Under the pieces are notes generated by a model, which made no database searches, had not been told where the DNA came from, and saw nothing but the letters and a program-made list of their open reading frames with translations. Positions 36,534-44,700 of a stretch of DNA of 64,000 nt are shown one piece after another (position 1 is the stretch's first letter; each line of letters begins with the position of its first letter). The DNA is from Anaerobacillus alkalilacustris. Lineage in GTDB: Bacteria; Bacillota; Bacilli; Bacillales; Anaerobacillaceae. The translations under genes and the position numbers were made by a program. The DNA lies in contig NZ_MLQR01000027.1 of assembly GCF_001866005.1 (NCBI RefSeq), positions 62,001-126,000 on the forward strand. Reading direction: 5' to 3'.

Positions 36534-36742
36534 AGAAAAGCGCAAGCGCCCTTGGTCACGAGCACCTGCTCCTGTGCCACTCCGTTTGCTCGTCGCAAAG
36601 CCGCTTCGTAGTAATCCAAGTAGTAGCTTCACTGGGGCGGCCTTTTCGGAAGCCGCTCTTTGGCTTCCGAAAAGGACTGAAGTGACCGAGCTCGTAGGCG
36701 CTGGAGCTAGATACCTTTCCAACTCAAAAAATTTTATACTTT
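36534..36742 (+). repeat. R1 repeat copy, complete
   Basis: Starts AGAAAAGCGCAAGCGCCCTT and ends TAGGCGCTGGAGCTAGATAC. Terminal pairing: AGCGCC with GGCGCT and ACGAGC with GCTCGT. A perfect inner hairpin CCTTTTCGGAAGCC/GGCTTCCGAAAAGG is present. It lies between the convergent EamA and thiM genes. Confidence 0.85.
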
Positions 36743-36759
36743 AGCTTTGAACAAAAATT

Positions 36760-37563
36760 CTATATAGATACATTAGCTTTTTCTTTAACATCTAATGCTG
36801 ATGTTAAAGAAAGACTGTCCAAAAATTGAATTTGAAAGCTACCTGGCCTTGGAGTTTCAAGCGATTGAATTGCCTTTTCTGCCGTAACACCATAAAATGC
36901 ACTAGCGCCCGCTGCCGCTAGTAAATAGTTTGATTCGATAGCTGCAAATGCGGCTATAACAGAAGTAAAAAGACAACCCGCACCAGTAACTTTTGTTAAA
37001 ATCGGATGTCCATTTTCAATGATAATAACTTGCTTACCATCAGTAATAATATCTTGCTTGCCAGTTATCGCAACTACAAGCTCAAGCTTAGTTGCTGCTT
37101 TTTTCGCTAGTTCAACAATGTCTCCATTTCCAACACCTGCATCAACGCCACGAATGTGCCAATTTTCTCCGACTAGATTTGCAATTTCAGCAGCATTCCC
37201 ACGAAGAATTGAAACATTTACCTCTTCTAAAATTCGTTGTGATACTGTTGTTCGATACGGGGTTGCTCCAGCTCCAACTGGATCAAAAATAACTGGAACA
37301 TTATTTTCATTAGCTGATTTACCAGCTATGATCATAGCTTCAACTTCATCGGCAGTTAAAGTCCCAATATTTAATACTAAAGCACCTGCAATTTTGGCCA
37401 TATCTGCAACTTCTTCTTTTGCATACGCCATTACAGGTGAAGCCCCCAACGAAAGTAATCCGTTTGCTACATAGTTGGTAACAACAACATTTGTTATATT
37501 ATGAACTATTGGAGCACTTTGACGTACTTTATCTATTAATCCTGTCATCTGTTCAATCATCAT
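36760..37563 (-). CDS. thiM: Hydroxyethylthiazole kinase ThiM
   Basis: Salvage kinase that phosphorylates 4-methyl-5-(2-hydroxyethyl)thiazole for thiamine synthesis. The 267-residue protein carries [19 protein letters not shown] near 18-36, [11 protein letters not shown] near 42, [13 protein letters not shown] near 90, RGNAAEI and the ribokinase-type anion hole [18 protein letters not shown] near 195. AAGGAG is 8 nt before the ATG. It stands alone, without thiE or thiD. I saw no TPP aptamer in its leader, only a CACCTTATATT hairpin. Confidence 0.95.
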   Translation of the reverse strand: MMIEQMTGLIDKVRQSAPIVHNITNVVVTNYVANGLLSLGASPVMAYAKEEVADMAKIAGALVLNIGTLTADEVEAMIIAGKSANENNVPVIFDPVGAGATPYRTTVSQRILEEVNVSILRGNAAEIANLVGENWHIRGVDAGVGNGDIVELAKKAATKLELVVAITGKQDIITDGKQVIIIENGHPILTKVTGAGCLFTSVIAAFAAIESNYLLAAAGASAFYGVTAEKAIQSLETPRPGSFQIQFLDSLSLTSALDVKEKANVSI

Positions 37564-37687
37564 GTGTTATTCTCCTTCCTATAAACCTTTAGAAAATCAT
37601 ATCGTTAAATGTTTTTGAATTCACCCTATATTTTAATATAAGGTGAGGGTGTATGTCATTTCTTGAGAATTTTTTAGCTAGCTCTGC

Positions 37688-37819
37688 AGAGAACTCGTTC
37701 TAGCTTCGCTAGAACATCGGAAACTCAGATCGAGTCTCAACTCCACCTGAATGGAAGTTCCTCCCCGCTACGCTTAGAGGTGGGGGTCTATGACCAGTAA
37801 GTACAAATCAATTTGATTA
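37688..37819 (+). repeat. R2 element (IS200/IS605 right-end-like)
   Basis: Contains GTTCTAGCTTCGCTAGAAC, CTCAGAT...ACCTGAATGG and CGCTACGCTTAGAGGTGGGG. The tail AAGTACAAATCAATTTGATT is shared with the copies at 26.9 and 35.3 kb. It lies between thiM and the BtuF-like gene. Confidence 0.8.
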
Positions 37820-37953
37820 TATGAGTTATGAGTTTTAAGTAAAAGCAATAATTACTATAAAGATGTTTAACATAACTATTACAATCTATCAAAGGTTTAT
37901 GTAGAATGTAAGAAAGCTACATCATACTAAATTTACAAGGAGAAGTGTAAACA

Positions 37954-38772
37954 TTGAAAATAGTATCAATTTGTCCAAGTAACACCGAATTATTATTATA
38001 TTTAGGTCTAACTTCTTCAATAGTAGGAGTCGATGACTTTTCTGATTTACCGGAAGAAATTACTGAGTTACCAAGGTTAGGTCCTGATTTAAAAATCGAC
38101 ATGGAGAAAGTAGTGGCGCTACAGCCAGATTTAGTTGTAGCCTCTCTCTCTGTACCAGGAATGGAGAGAAATATCAAAGAGTTAGAGGAACGGAAACTCC
38201 CATATATTATTGTTCCTAATCCGAAATCATTAACCGATGTTGGAGAAAGTTTATTATTTATTGGAAAAGCAACGAATACATATGCAAAAGCACAACAGTT
38301 ATACGATAAATACAACTGTATACTTGAACAATATCGCTCTTTAAAAAAACAAGTTACAGTACCTAAATCCCTGTATTGGGAATGGTGGGCCAAACCGATT
38401 TTTACACCTGGTGCTAACAATTGGTTAACCGAAATAAGTGAAATGGCCGGTGGTAAAAATGTGTATGGTGATCATGATCAAGAAAGTGTAAAAACAGATT
38501 GGGAAGATGTAAGAAAAAGGAATCCTAATGTCATTTGTGTTGCTTGGGTAGGCGTACAAAAAGAAAAAGTTAATCCGAAAGTTATTCTAAAACGACCTAA
38601 TTGGGAACAGATGGATGCGATTAAAAACCAGCAATTATATATACTAGAAGAGCATTTGTTTTGTCGACCATCACCTCGATTATTAGTTGGATTGAGTAAG
38701 ATCGCCAATATTCTTCATCCCCATATATATCCTGATCATAACGACCAAATCGATCCATTGCTAGGAGAATAA
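37954..38772 (+). CDS. BtuF-like cobalamin-binding protein without signal peptide
   Basis: 272-residue protein with the two-lobed helical-backbone binding-protein fold of BtuF and related ABC receptors: KIVSICPSNTELLLYLG at the start, IVGVDDFSDLP near 24, LGPDLKIDMEKVVALQPDLVV near 44-64, EWWAKPIFTPG near 147 and KNQQLYILEEHLFCRPSPRLL near 225. No signal sequence or lipobox precedes it, so it is probably cytoplasmic or exported some other way. It uses a TTG start after AAGGAG and is convergent with the cobalamin operon, sharing a terminator. A role in corrinoid handling is inferred. Confidence 0.8.
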   Translation: MKIVSICPSNTELLLYLGLTSSIVGVDDFSDLPEEITELPRLGPDLKIDMEKVVALQPDLVVASLSVPGMERNIKELEERKLPYIIVPNPKSLTDVGESLLFIGKATNTYAKAQQLYDKYNCILEQYRSLKKQVTVPKSLYWEWWAKPIFTPGANNWLTEISEMAGGKNVYGDHDQESVKTDWEDVRKRNPNVICVAWVGVQKEKVNPKVILKRPNWEQMDAIKNQQLYILEEHLFCRPSPRLLVGLSKIANILHPHIYPDHNDQIDPLLGE

Positions 38773-38778
38773 ACCCCA

Positions 38779-38815
38779 AAAAATCCCACCTACAACGGGT
38801 TTAGGTGGGATTTTT
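38779..38815. terminator. Bidirectional terminator between the BtuF-like gene and the cobalamin operon
   Basis: AAAAATCCCACCTA pairs with TAGGTGGGATTTTT over 14 bp, with T-runs on both strands. Confidence 0.9.
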
Positions 38816-38858
38816 ACACATTAATAGATCGCGGCTCAATCATTCACTTTGCTCAGGC

Positions 38859-39287
38859 TTATTTTATTTTTTTAGATAACCCATGCCATACATATTGAAC
38901 ATCATTTGCATGATTAGCTACGTCCTGTAAAAGCCAACCTAATAAATCCCTTATCCTTCTTTCTTCATTATTAATAGGGACAATTCCTCTGCCTACTTCT
39001 AGCATAATGATGACAATGGTATCATTCCTTTTTTGCTCCTTTACCTTTAAATCAGTTATTAGGGATTGAAACTTTTTCCTTATCTCTAAATCATCGTCCA
39101 TTTTTTTTAGCTCATTAGCTATCCAAATTTCCCACCCTTCCAAAATTAACGTTGAATTTTCAGCCCAGCTAGTTTTCCAATCGCACAATAAATCTCCTTC
39201 ATAAGCTGTAATCCAACTTTGTTTTCTATATTGCGCTTTCACTAGTTTTCGCTTTCCTGAGTAGGCACCACCGACAACGAGTTGCAT
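38859..39287 (-). CDS. CobU-like P-loop protein (second CobU paralogue)
   Basis: 142-residue protein. It has a P-loop VVGGAYSGKRKLV at residues 4-16 and a C-terminal block GRGIVPINNEERRIRDLLGW with LLQDVAN, as in CobU kinase/guanylyltransferases. The middle is shorter and diverged. I start at the ATG 7 nt after GAGGAG, giving a 46-nt overlap with cobC. It is the last gene of the operon, which also has a standard cobU. It may be a specialised kinase for a cobinamide intermediate, or a decayed copy. The P-loop ends in KR instead of the usual KS or KT, so activity is uncertain. Confidence 0.7.
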   Translation of the reverse strand: MQLVVGGAYSGKRKLVKAQYRKQSWITAYEGDLLCDWKTSWAENSTLILEGWEIWIANELKKMDDDLEIRKKFQSLITDLKVKEQKRNDTIVIIMLEVGRGIVPINNEERRIRDLLGWLLQDVANHANDVQYVWHGLSKKIK

Positions 39288-39874
39288 ATCCATTCTCCTC
39301 TCTGCCAAATTAATGACAATTCTAACGCTTTTCCATGTTCAACAGGGAAATCCCAAAGAGTACGAGATGCATAAAATTTTAATAATAAATAACGAATAAC
39401 ACCACCGTGAGTCATTATTGCAATTGGAAACTTATTTTTCTGTTCTTTTTGAACTCGTTTTATTAATTCATCTAAAAACCAGTCTATTCTTGAAGTAAAC
39501 TCAGACCACGCTTCACCATTTGGTGGAGAGGATTGTTCCCAATCATTTAACCACTCTTGATAATTAGCGTCACACTTTAGCTCATCATATGTTTTTCCTT
39601 CCCAATCCCCAAAGTTAATTTCTCGCAATCTCTCATCTACTATTACTGACATCTTTCCATTTAAATAATCAAGAGTTTCCTGACAACGTCGTAAATCACT
39701 AGAAAATACGTAGCTAAATGTTTGACCATATATTTGCTTTTTCAAACCATCTAGCGTTTCCAATTCACTTTGCAATAGACCAATATCTGTATGTCCTAAA
39801 TAACGTTTTTGTTTGTTCCAATCAGTCACACCATGACGAATGAGAAGTAAATCCAAGCGATCGCAAGTCCCCAT
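39242..39874 (-). CDS. cobC: Alpha-ribazole phosphatase CobC-like (histidine phosphatase)
   Basis: 210-residue phosphoglycerate-mutase-type phosphatase. The catalytic RHG is at about residues 13-15 in LLLIRHGVTDWN. A second conserved stretch SSDLRRCQETLDYL follows, then REINFGDWEGKTYDEL and the C-terminal catalytic MTHGGVIRYLLL. In the late cobalamin pathway it removes phosphate from alpha-ribazole or adenosylcobalamin 5'-phosphate. The frame overlaps cobS upstream and the CobU-like gene downstream, so the three are translationally coupled. Confidence 0.88.
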   Translation of the reverse strand: MGTCDRLDLLLIRHGVTDWNKQKRYLGHTDIGLLQSELETLDGLKKQIYGQTFSYVFSSDLRRCQETLDYLNGKMSVIVDERLREINFGDWEGKTYDELKCDANYQEWLNDWEQSSPPNGEAWSEFTSRIDWFLDELIKRVQKEQKNKFPIAIMTHGGVIRYLLLKFYASRTLWDFPVEHGKALELSLIWQRGEWICNSLSVVPTQESEN

Positions 39875-40587
39875 AGTTCTCCTCCTTCGATAGCCGTTCC
39901 TAATAAATCACCATTAATTCCTTTAAACACTTGTCTTACCCATACTCCGTAAAGCGCAATAAATAAAACGTAGGTTGGTAAAACAAAAAAATAACTTGGA
40001 AAGAAAACAAAAGCTGCACACATCGGTAATACTGCTATAAAAATGTCTAAACCACTTAAGTTACTTTTCCATTCCCAAGCTAAACCTTCTTTTTTGGCAG
40101 TAGGGAGAAAAAACAATAAGGACACTGCAGAAAATCGCGAAAAGGCGATAATGATCATACAGACGTAAATGAACTGATAGGAAATGTCTAACAGAAAGTA
40201 TAAAAGGGTAGCCTTCCATGCGAGTAAAAATACGAGTGCCAAGATACCAAAGCTCCCCACATGAGGATCTTTCATAATGATCCACTTTTTTTCTAATGGA
40301 GCATTTGATCCAATTGCATCGGCCACATCCATCCAACCGTCAAGATGTAATCCACCAGTAAGCCAAACCCATAACGTAAGCACGAGTAACACTAGTATGG
40401 CTAAAGGTAAGTAGCTTTGAAGAAAAATAGTCACAAGACTAATTATTGTCCCTATTAATAACCCTACAACAGGATAATTTCTAAGTGCCCATTTACTCGT
40501 TTCTTTGTTCCATGGACAAGCGACCGGAATTGGTAACCGAGATAAAAATTGAACGGCTAATAAAAATCCGTAGATAAATTGTTTCAT
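39826..40587 (-). CDS. cobS: Adenosylcobinamide-GDP ribazoletransferase CobS
   Basis: Integral membrane enzyme, 253 residues, that joins adenosylcobinamide-GDP and alpha-ribazole (phosphate) to complete the B12 nucleotide loop. Features are AVQFLSRLPIP near 13, GGLHLDGWMDVADAIGS near 85-101 (the acidic metal-binding segment), KDPHVGSFGILAL near 112, and several hydrophobic spans. I use the ATG that overlaps the cobU stop codon as ATGA. It lies between cobU and cobC. Confidence 0.92.
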   Translation of the reverse strand: MKQFIYGFLLAVQFLSRLPIPVACPWNKETSKWALRNYPVVGLLIGTIISLVTIFLQSYLPLAILVLLVLTLWVWLTGGLHLDGWMDVADAIGSNAPLEKKWIIMKDPHVGSFGILALVFLLAWKATLLYFLLDISYQFIYVCMIIIAFSRFSAVSLLFFLPTAKKEGLAWEWKSNLSGLDIFIAVLPMCAAFVFFPSYFFVLPTYVLFIALYGVWVRQVFKGINGDLLGTAIEGGELWGLAIAWIYFSFVMV

Positions 40588-41135
40588 TTCACTTCCCCCT
40601 TCCAATAAACTGGGATGCCCGCAATCAATTGAATCGCCTGATCTACATCATTAATAATAAATTGGTGCAAACTTTCTAAATAATAAATATAATTATGAAC
40701 ACTTTTATATGGTAGAGGGTAGCCCTCATTTACATCATTAGAAACGATAAAGAAAACTATCTGTTTTTGCTTAACGATTTCCACCCAATTTCCAACTGTT
40801 TTCGTTAATTTTTCTATGTCATAATTTAAATCGAACATCATGTTACTTAACCATATCGTTAAACAATCAAGCAATATAACATCACCCTCTCTAGCAGTTA
40901 ATAGAATGGAGAAAATGTCATATGGTTCCTCTAAGGTCTGCCAACAATTCGCTCTACTTTGCTGGTGAATTTGAATTCGTCGTTTCATTTCATTGTCCAC
41001 TTTTTTAGCAGTTGCAATGTAGGTTAACTTTGATTTTGGGTCATTATCTTTCGAATTATTGTATGAAGAAAGTGCTTGTGTCTCCGCAAAACTACTTTTA
41101 CCTGATCTTGCTCCTCCCGAGATAAATACAATCAT
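40584..41135 (-). CDS. cobU: Adenosylcobinamide kinase / guanylyltransferase CobU
   Basis: Bifunctional enzyme, 183 residues. It phosphorylates adenosylcobinamide and then attaches GMP. P-loop GGARSGKS at residues 7-14; H57 in RRIQIHQQSR is the probable GMP-accepting histidine; LLDCLTIWLSNMMF near 98-111 is the Walker-B region; VSNDVNEGYPLPYKSVH is near 135. The expected EVG triplet is replaced by DVNEG, a small deviation. It overlaps both neighbours by 4 nt (ATGA), indicating translational coupling. Confidence 0.9.
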   Translation of the reverse strand: MIVFISGGARSGKSSFAETQALSSYNNSKDNDPKSKLTYIATAKKVDNEMKRRIQIHQQSRANCWQTLEEPYDIFSILLTAREGDVILLDCLTIWLSNMMFDLNYDIEKLTKTVGNWVEIVKQKQIVFFIVSNDVNEGYPLPYKSVHNYIYYLESLHQFIINDVDQAIQLIAGIPVYWKGEVK

Positions 41136-42226
41136 TGCTCATTTCTCCATTTCTGAAGATAAAATAGTAACTGTTTATTCTCCTCTTCTGAACGAATAGC
41201 AATACGTAAATACTCCCCTTCAAGTCGCTTAAAGTTATGTGTATGTCTCGTTAAAATTCCATGTCGAAATAGATAGTGAAACAGTTGATCAGTTCTATTT
41301 GGATTAAGGTTGTCCCTAAGGAGAAAAAAATTAACTTTTGAAGTTGAACAATAAAAATCTAAATCAGTTAACTTATCGAAAAGATAAGTAGATTGCAGCT
41401 TAAGCCAGTGGTGTGTTTTTTCTATAAAAGTACGATCCTCTAGTAACCTAGGAACAACAGCATCTGCAAAAGCATTTATGCTCCACGGCATTTGTGCCTC
41501 TCGCATTTTTTCAATAACTTCTTTAGTAGCTAAGACATAGCCGAGTCTAAGTCCAGGAATCGTATACATTTTCGTTAAAGACCGAAGTAAAATCAAATTT
41601 GAATAAGAGGCTAACCATCGTGTTAAAGAAGGGATCGAAAAAGGGAGGAAATCTACGAACGCTTCATCGACAACTATATATGTTCCTGTGTTTCGACCTT
41701 CGTTTAATAACTGTTTCAAACTTTCTTCATCGACGACTGTTCCAGTTGGGTTATTAGGGCGACAAAGAAAGATAACATCCACTTCCTTCATTTTTTCAAA
41801 AATCTGCTGTAAAGGAAGTTGGAAATCACTTTTTTCATCTAAAAACACATCTTCTGTTACAATTTGATAATGAATACATGCTCGTTCATACTCTATAAAG
41901 GTAGGTTGAACAATAATAGCTTTTCTGCCTTCAAATAATTTTGCTGCTAAAAAGATAGCCTCTGCCCCACCATTCGTGAGCAAAATTTGACCATTAGAAA
42001 CCCCTTCATATCCAGCGATACAACAACTACTACGAGAGTATGATGGATCGGGGTAACAAGTAAGACTATCTAGATTTTGTATGATCTCTTCCTTTAACCA
42101 GGTGGGTGGCCCTAAAGGATTTAAATTTGCGCTAAAATCAAGGATTTTTTTATCATTTTCTATATTACATAATTTTTTCATTGCTTGGGGCTGTCCACCA
42201 TGACTTGGCCACTTCATTTCTTTCAC
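41132..42226 (-). CDS. cobD: L-threonine-O-3-phosphate decarboxylase CobD
   Basis: PLP enzyme of the class I aminotransferase fold, 364 residues. It makes (R)-1-amino-2-propanol O-2-phosphate, the linker for CbiB. Visible features: SHGGQP near the N terminus, LDFSANLNPLGPP near 29-41, NGGAEAIFLAAK near 85, CRPNNPTGT at 155-163, and the PLP lysine K219 in RSLTKMYTIPGLRLGY. It lies between cbiB and cobU. Histidinol-phosphate aminotransferase is a related alternative, but the SHGGQP start and the operon point to CobD. Confidence 0.9.
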   Translation of the reverse strand: MKEMKWPSHGGQPQAMKKLCNIENDKKILDFSANLNPLGPPTWLKEEIIQNLDSLTCYPDPSYSRSSCCIAGYEGVSNGQILLTNGGAEAIFLAAKLFEGRKAIIVQPTFIEYERACIHYQIVTEDVFLDEKSDFQLPLQQIFEKMKEVDVIFLCRPNNPTGTVVDEESLKQLLNEGRNTGTYIVVDEAFVDFLPFSIPSLTRWLASYSNLILLRSLTKMYTIPGLRLGYVLATKEVIEKMREAQMPWSINAFADAVVPRLLEDRTFIEKTHHWLKLQSTYLFDKLTDLDFYCSTSKVNFFLLRDNLNPNRTDQLFHYLFRHGILTRHTHNFKRLEGEYLRIAIRSEEENKQLLFYLQKWRNEQ

Positions 42227-42227
42227 C

Positions 42228-43226
42228 TCAACTCATTTTTTCAATTACAAGAACGATCATTATTAACATGACGATAAAACCGAACCATCCTGCGTGCATG
42301 TAAAGAATTGCATCCTTAATATGGTTACTCATCAACCTCATTAAAGGATCTCCCATTGTTGCACGTACAGACTTTTGACCATGATAGTAATTTACTCCAC
42401 CTAGTTGAACACCAATTAAACCCGCAACCATTGCTTCTGGCCAACCGCTATTTGGACTTGGATGCTTTCTTGCGTCTCTTAAGGTAATCTTTAACCCATG
42501 CTTTATTTTTGAACCTTTAATAAAAAAGGAAGCGGTGATCATCGAGAAAGCAGTAAGACGTGCTGGTAACCAATTTGCAATATCATCTGTCTTTGCTGAT
42601 GCCCATCCAAATTCTTTATAACGTTCATTTTTATATCCCACCATTGAATCCAATGTGTTAATCGCTCGGTAAACCATTGCTAACGGGGCGCCGCCAATCA
42701 TTGCCCAAAAAAGCGGAGCCGTAATTCCATCTACTGTATTTTCAGCAATAGTTTCTACCGTTCCTCTTACGACTTCACTTTCCGATAAGTCTTTCGTGTC
42801 TCGCCCTACAATCATACTCAATTTCGTTCTCGCCTCTTTCAAGTTTCCTTGACTTAACGGTATATAAACTTCCAAACCAGCTGTACGAAGCCCCTTAATA
42901 GCAATAGTAGTTGAAATGAAATAGACTTCTACCAGTACCCCTACAAAAAAATGAAGTTGGTAGGCGAAACGAACAACCAAAAACGTAACGACAAAAACAA
43001 TTGTAATTACTACCGCTGTAAGCATTACACCCTTTAATCTACGTTTTCCCCCTTGATTACATCTCTTTTCTAGAGCTGAAATAAGTTTTCCGATCTGAAT
43101 AACAGGATGCGGTAGCCATCTCGGGTCACCTATTACTAAATCTACGATAACTCCAGCAACAACAATTAATAGTACGAAACCTAGAAGACTAGTTTCTTGA
43201 AACATGGATAGAGCATTAATCATCAT
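42228..43226 (-). CDS. cbiB: Adenosylcobinamide-phosphate synthase CbiB
   Basis: Membrane enzyme, 332 residues, that amidates adenosylcobyric acid with the aminopropanol linker. The start region has VVDLVIGDPRWLPHPVIQIG (about 28-47), followed by TVETIAENTVDGITAPLFWA near 150, NTLDSMVGYKNERY near 188, ARKHPSPNSGWPEAMVAGLIG near 257-277 and the GDPLMRLMSNHI segment near 295. Several hydrophobic spans are present. Its start overlaps the end of the btuD-cbiZ gene by 11 nt, and cobD follows after 1 nt. Confidence 0.93.
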   Translation of the reverse strand: MMINALSMFQETSLLGFVLLIVVAGVIVDLVIGDPRWLPHPVIQIGKLISALEKRCNQGGKRRLKGVMLTAVVITIVFVVTFLVVRFAYQLHFFVGVLVEVYFISTTIAIKGLRTAGLEVYIPLSQGNLKEARTKLSMIVGRDTKDLSESEVVRGTVETIAENTVDGITAPLFWAMIGGAPLAMVYRAINTLDSMVGYKNERYKEFGWASAKTDDIANWLPARLTAFSMITASFFIKGSKIKHGLKITLRDARKHPSPNSGWPEAMVAGLIGVQLGGVNYYHGQKSVRATMGDPLMRLMSNHIKDAILYMHAGWFGFIVMLIMIVLVIEKMS

Positions 43227-44694
43227 TCTTTTTTACCCTTTCAAGATAGTTACATGTTGCTTCCTTCGTAGCTTGATAAACAACTTCTCCAATCGCCTTG
43301 CCCACTACTGTCCCTGAACCAGCATACGGTGTTCTTTCTCCATTTTGCGTAACAGCAATAAGCAAACTGTCAGTGGAAGTACCGGTAGCAAGTGTATTTG
43401 TATAGGGATCTTTGATTTGAAGGTCCAAAAGAGCCTTTACTTTCGCTTCCGTTGCCGACATACAAGCATTCACAAGAGCCCCATCAGTTAGGTGAGCATC
43501 AACAAAAACCATTATATTTATCGTTCCAATATTACTAGTCGTTTTCTTTTCTTGTTTTGCAGTAATATCGATAGCATTTCCGACACCTGATGTTACGACC
43601 GCCATGATGTCGATATCACCTAATTGTTTCGTAGTTATAACCATATCCTCTAAGGTTACAGCCGTCATCATTCCAACTGTTTGCTCGTAAGGAATATGAT
43701 AGTCTGCTAGCCACATTTGAATATCTTTTTTCGGAGCAGGGGAATCGTAATTTTTTTCAACATGGAAGTTACAAAAATGCGTTTTCCACTGAATTCCATC
43801 CCCGATAACTCCATTGGAAATGGTACGTAGTGGTTGATTAAATTCAATATGGATCAATGTTTCGGTTTGTTTGATCGTAAACGATTGACTAAAGTCATTT
43901 AACCCATCTGTTGTTACATAATTCGGGATCATTAGAAGCTGAGGTTTGGGAACCGTTGGATGCGACTGTGTTTTTACTTGCACATCATAAACCTTTTGTA
44001 GCTGCTCTTCTTTTCGTAACGTATTAATATCACCAACTTCAAGTAATTGTCCATGATGAAGTAAACCAATTCGATCTGAATAAAGTGAAGCTACATTTAA
44101 ATCATGCAAAATAGCAAAAACCGTTAGTTGCTTTTTTTTCTGCCACTTTTTTAATAGATCTAGCATTTCAAATGTATGTTTTATATCCAAATGGTTCGTA
44201 GGTTCGTCTAAAAGTAAAATTTCAGGCTCTTGGGCGAGTGCCTTCGCTAATAAAACTCGTTGCTTTTCTCCGCCACTAATCAGTCGAAATTGAGACTTTT
44301 GAAGTTGCTTCGTTTTTGTTATCTCCATGACATCTTCAATAACTTGCCAATCTAGAGGTGAAAGTTTTTTTAAGAAGCCTTTTTGATGAGGATAACGACC
44401 AAGGCTAATGATTTCTTCAACTGTATAATCAAAAGATACTTGCGCTTCTTGAGAAAGAACAGCCATATGCTTAGCTTTATCAAGGGATGAAAGGGAAGAG
44501 AGCTCTTTTCCTGCAATTAAGATATCTCCTTTTTGTAGAGGAAGCTGACCAGTGACCAACTTAAAAAGAGTCGTTTTCCCACTTCCATTTGGACCGAGTA
44601 ACGTGAAGAATTCTCCTTTTTCGATACAAAGATTAATTCCTCTAATAATCGGTGTATTAGAATATCCACCTGCACTATTTTTTATCGAAATCAT
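43216..44694 (-). CDS. BtuD-CbiZ fusion: corrinoid ABC ATPase joined to adenosylcobinamide amidohydrolase
   Basis: 492-residue bifunctional protein. Residues 1-255 are an ABC ATPase of the FecE/BtuD type: Walker A GPNGSGKTT at 34-42, signature LISGGEKQRVLLAKAL near 132-147 and Walker B EILLLDEPTNHLD near 150-162. Residues about 270-492 match CbiZ (MMTAVTLEDMVITTKQ, VTSGVGNAIDITAKQ, VNACMSATEAKVKALLDL, GTSTDSLLIAVTQ). CbiZ removes the aminopropanol side chain from adenosyl-pseudocobalamin-type corrinoids to give adenosylcobyric acid, which CbiB rebuilds. The fusion couples import with remodelling. Similar fusions are known in Bacilli. Confidence 0.93.
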   Translation of the reverse strand: MISIKNSAGGYSNTPIIRGINLCIEKGEFFTLLGPNGSGKTTLFKLVTGQLPLQKGDILIAGKELSSLSSLDKAKHMAVLSQEAQVSFDYTVEEIISLGRYPHQKGFLKKLSPLDWQVIEDVMEITKTKQLQKSQFRLISGGEKQRVLLAKALAQEPEILLLDEPTNHLDIKHTFEMLDLLKKWQKKKQLTVFAILHDLNVASLYSDRIGLLHHGQLLEVGDINTLRKEEQLQKVYDVQVKTQSHPTVPKPQLLMIPNYVTTDGLNDFSQSFTIKQTETLIHIEFNQPLRTISNGVIGDGIQWKTHFCNFHVEKNYDSPAPKKDIQMWLADYHIPYEQTVGMMTAVTLEDMVITTKQLGDIDIMAVVTSGVGNAIDITAKQEKKTTSNIGTINIMVFVDAHLTDGALVNACMSATEAKVKALLDLQIKDPYTNTLATGTSTDSLLIAVTQNGERTPYAGSGTVVGKAIGEVVYQATKEATCNYLERVKKNDD

Positions 44695-44700
44695 GATAAC

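Noticed and set aside
37570-37690. Second TPP riboswitch upstream of thiM
   Set aside because: Only a simple hairpin is present; the CTGAGA and ACCTGATCTGG blocks are absent.
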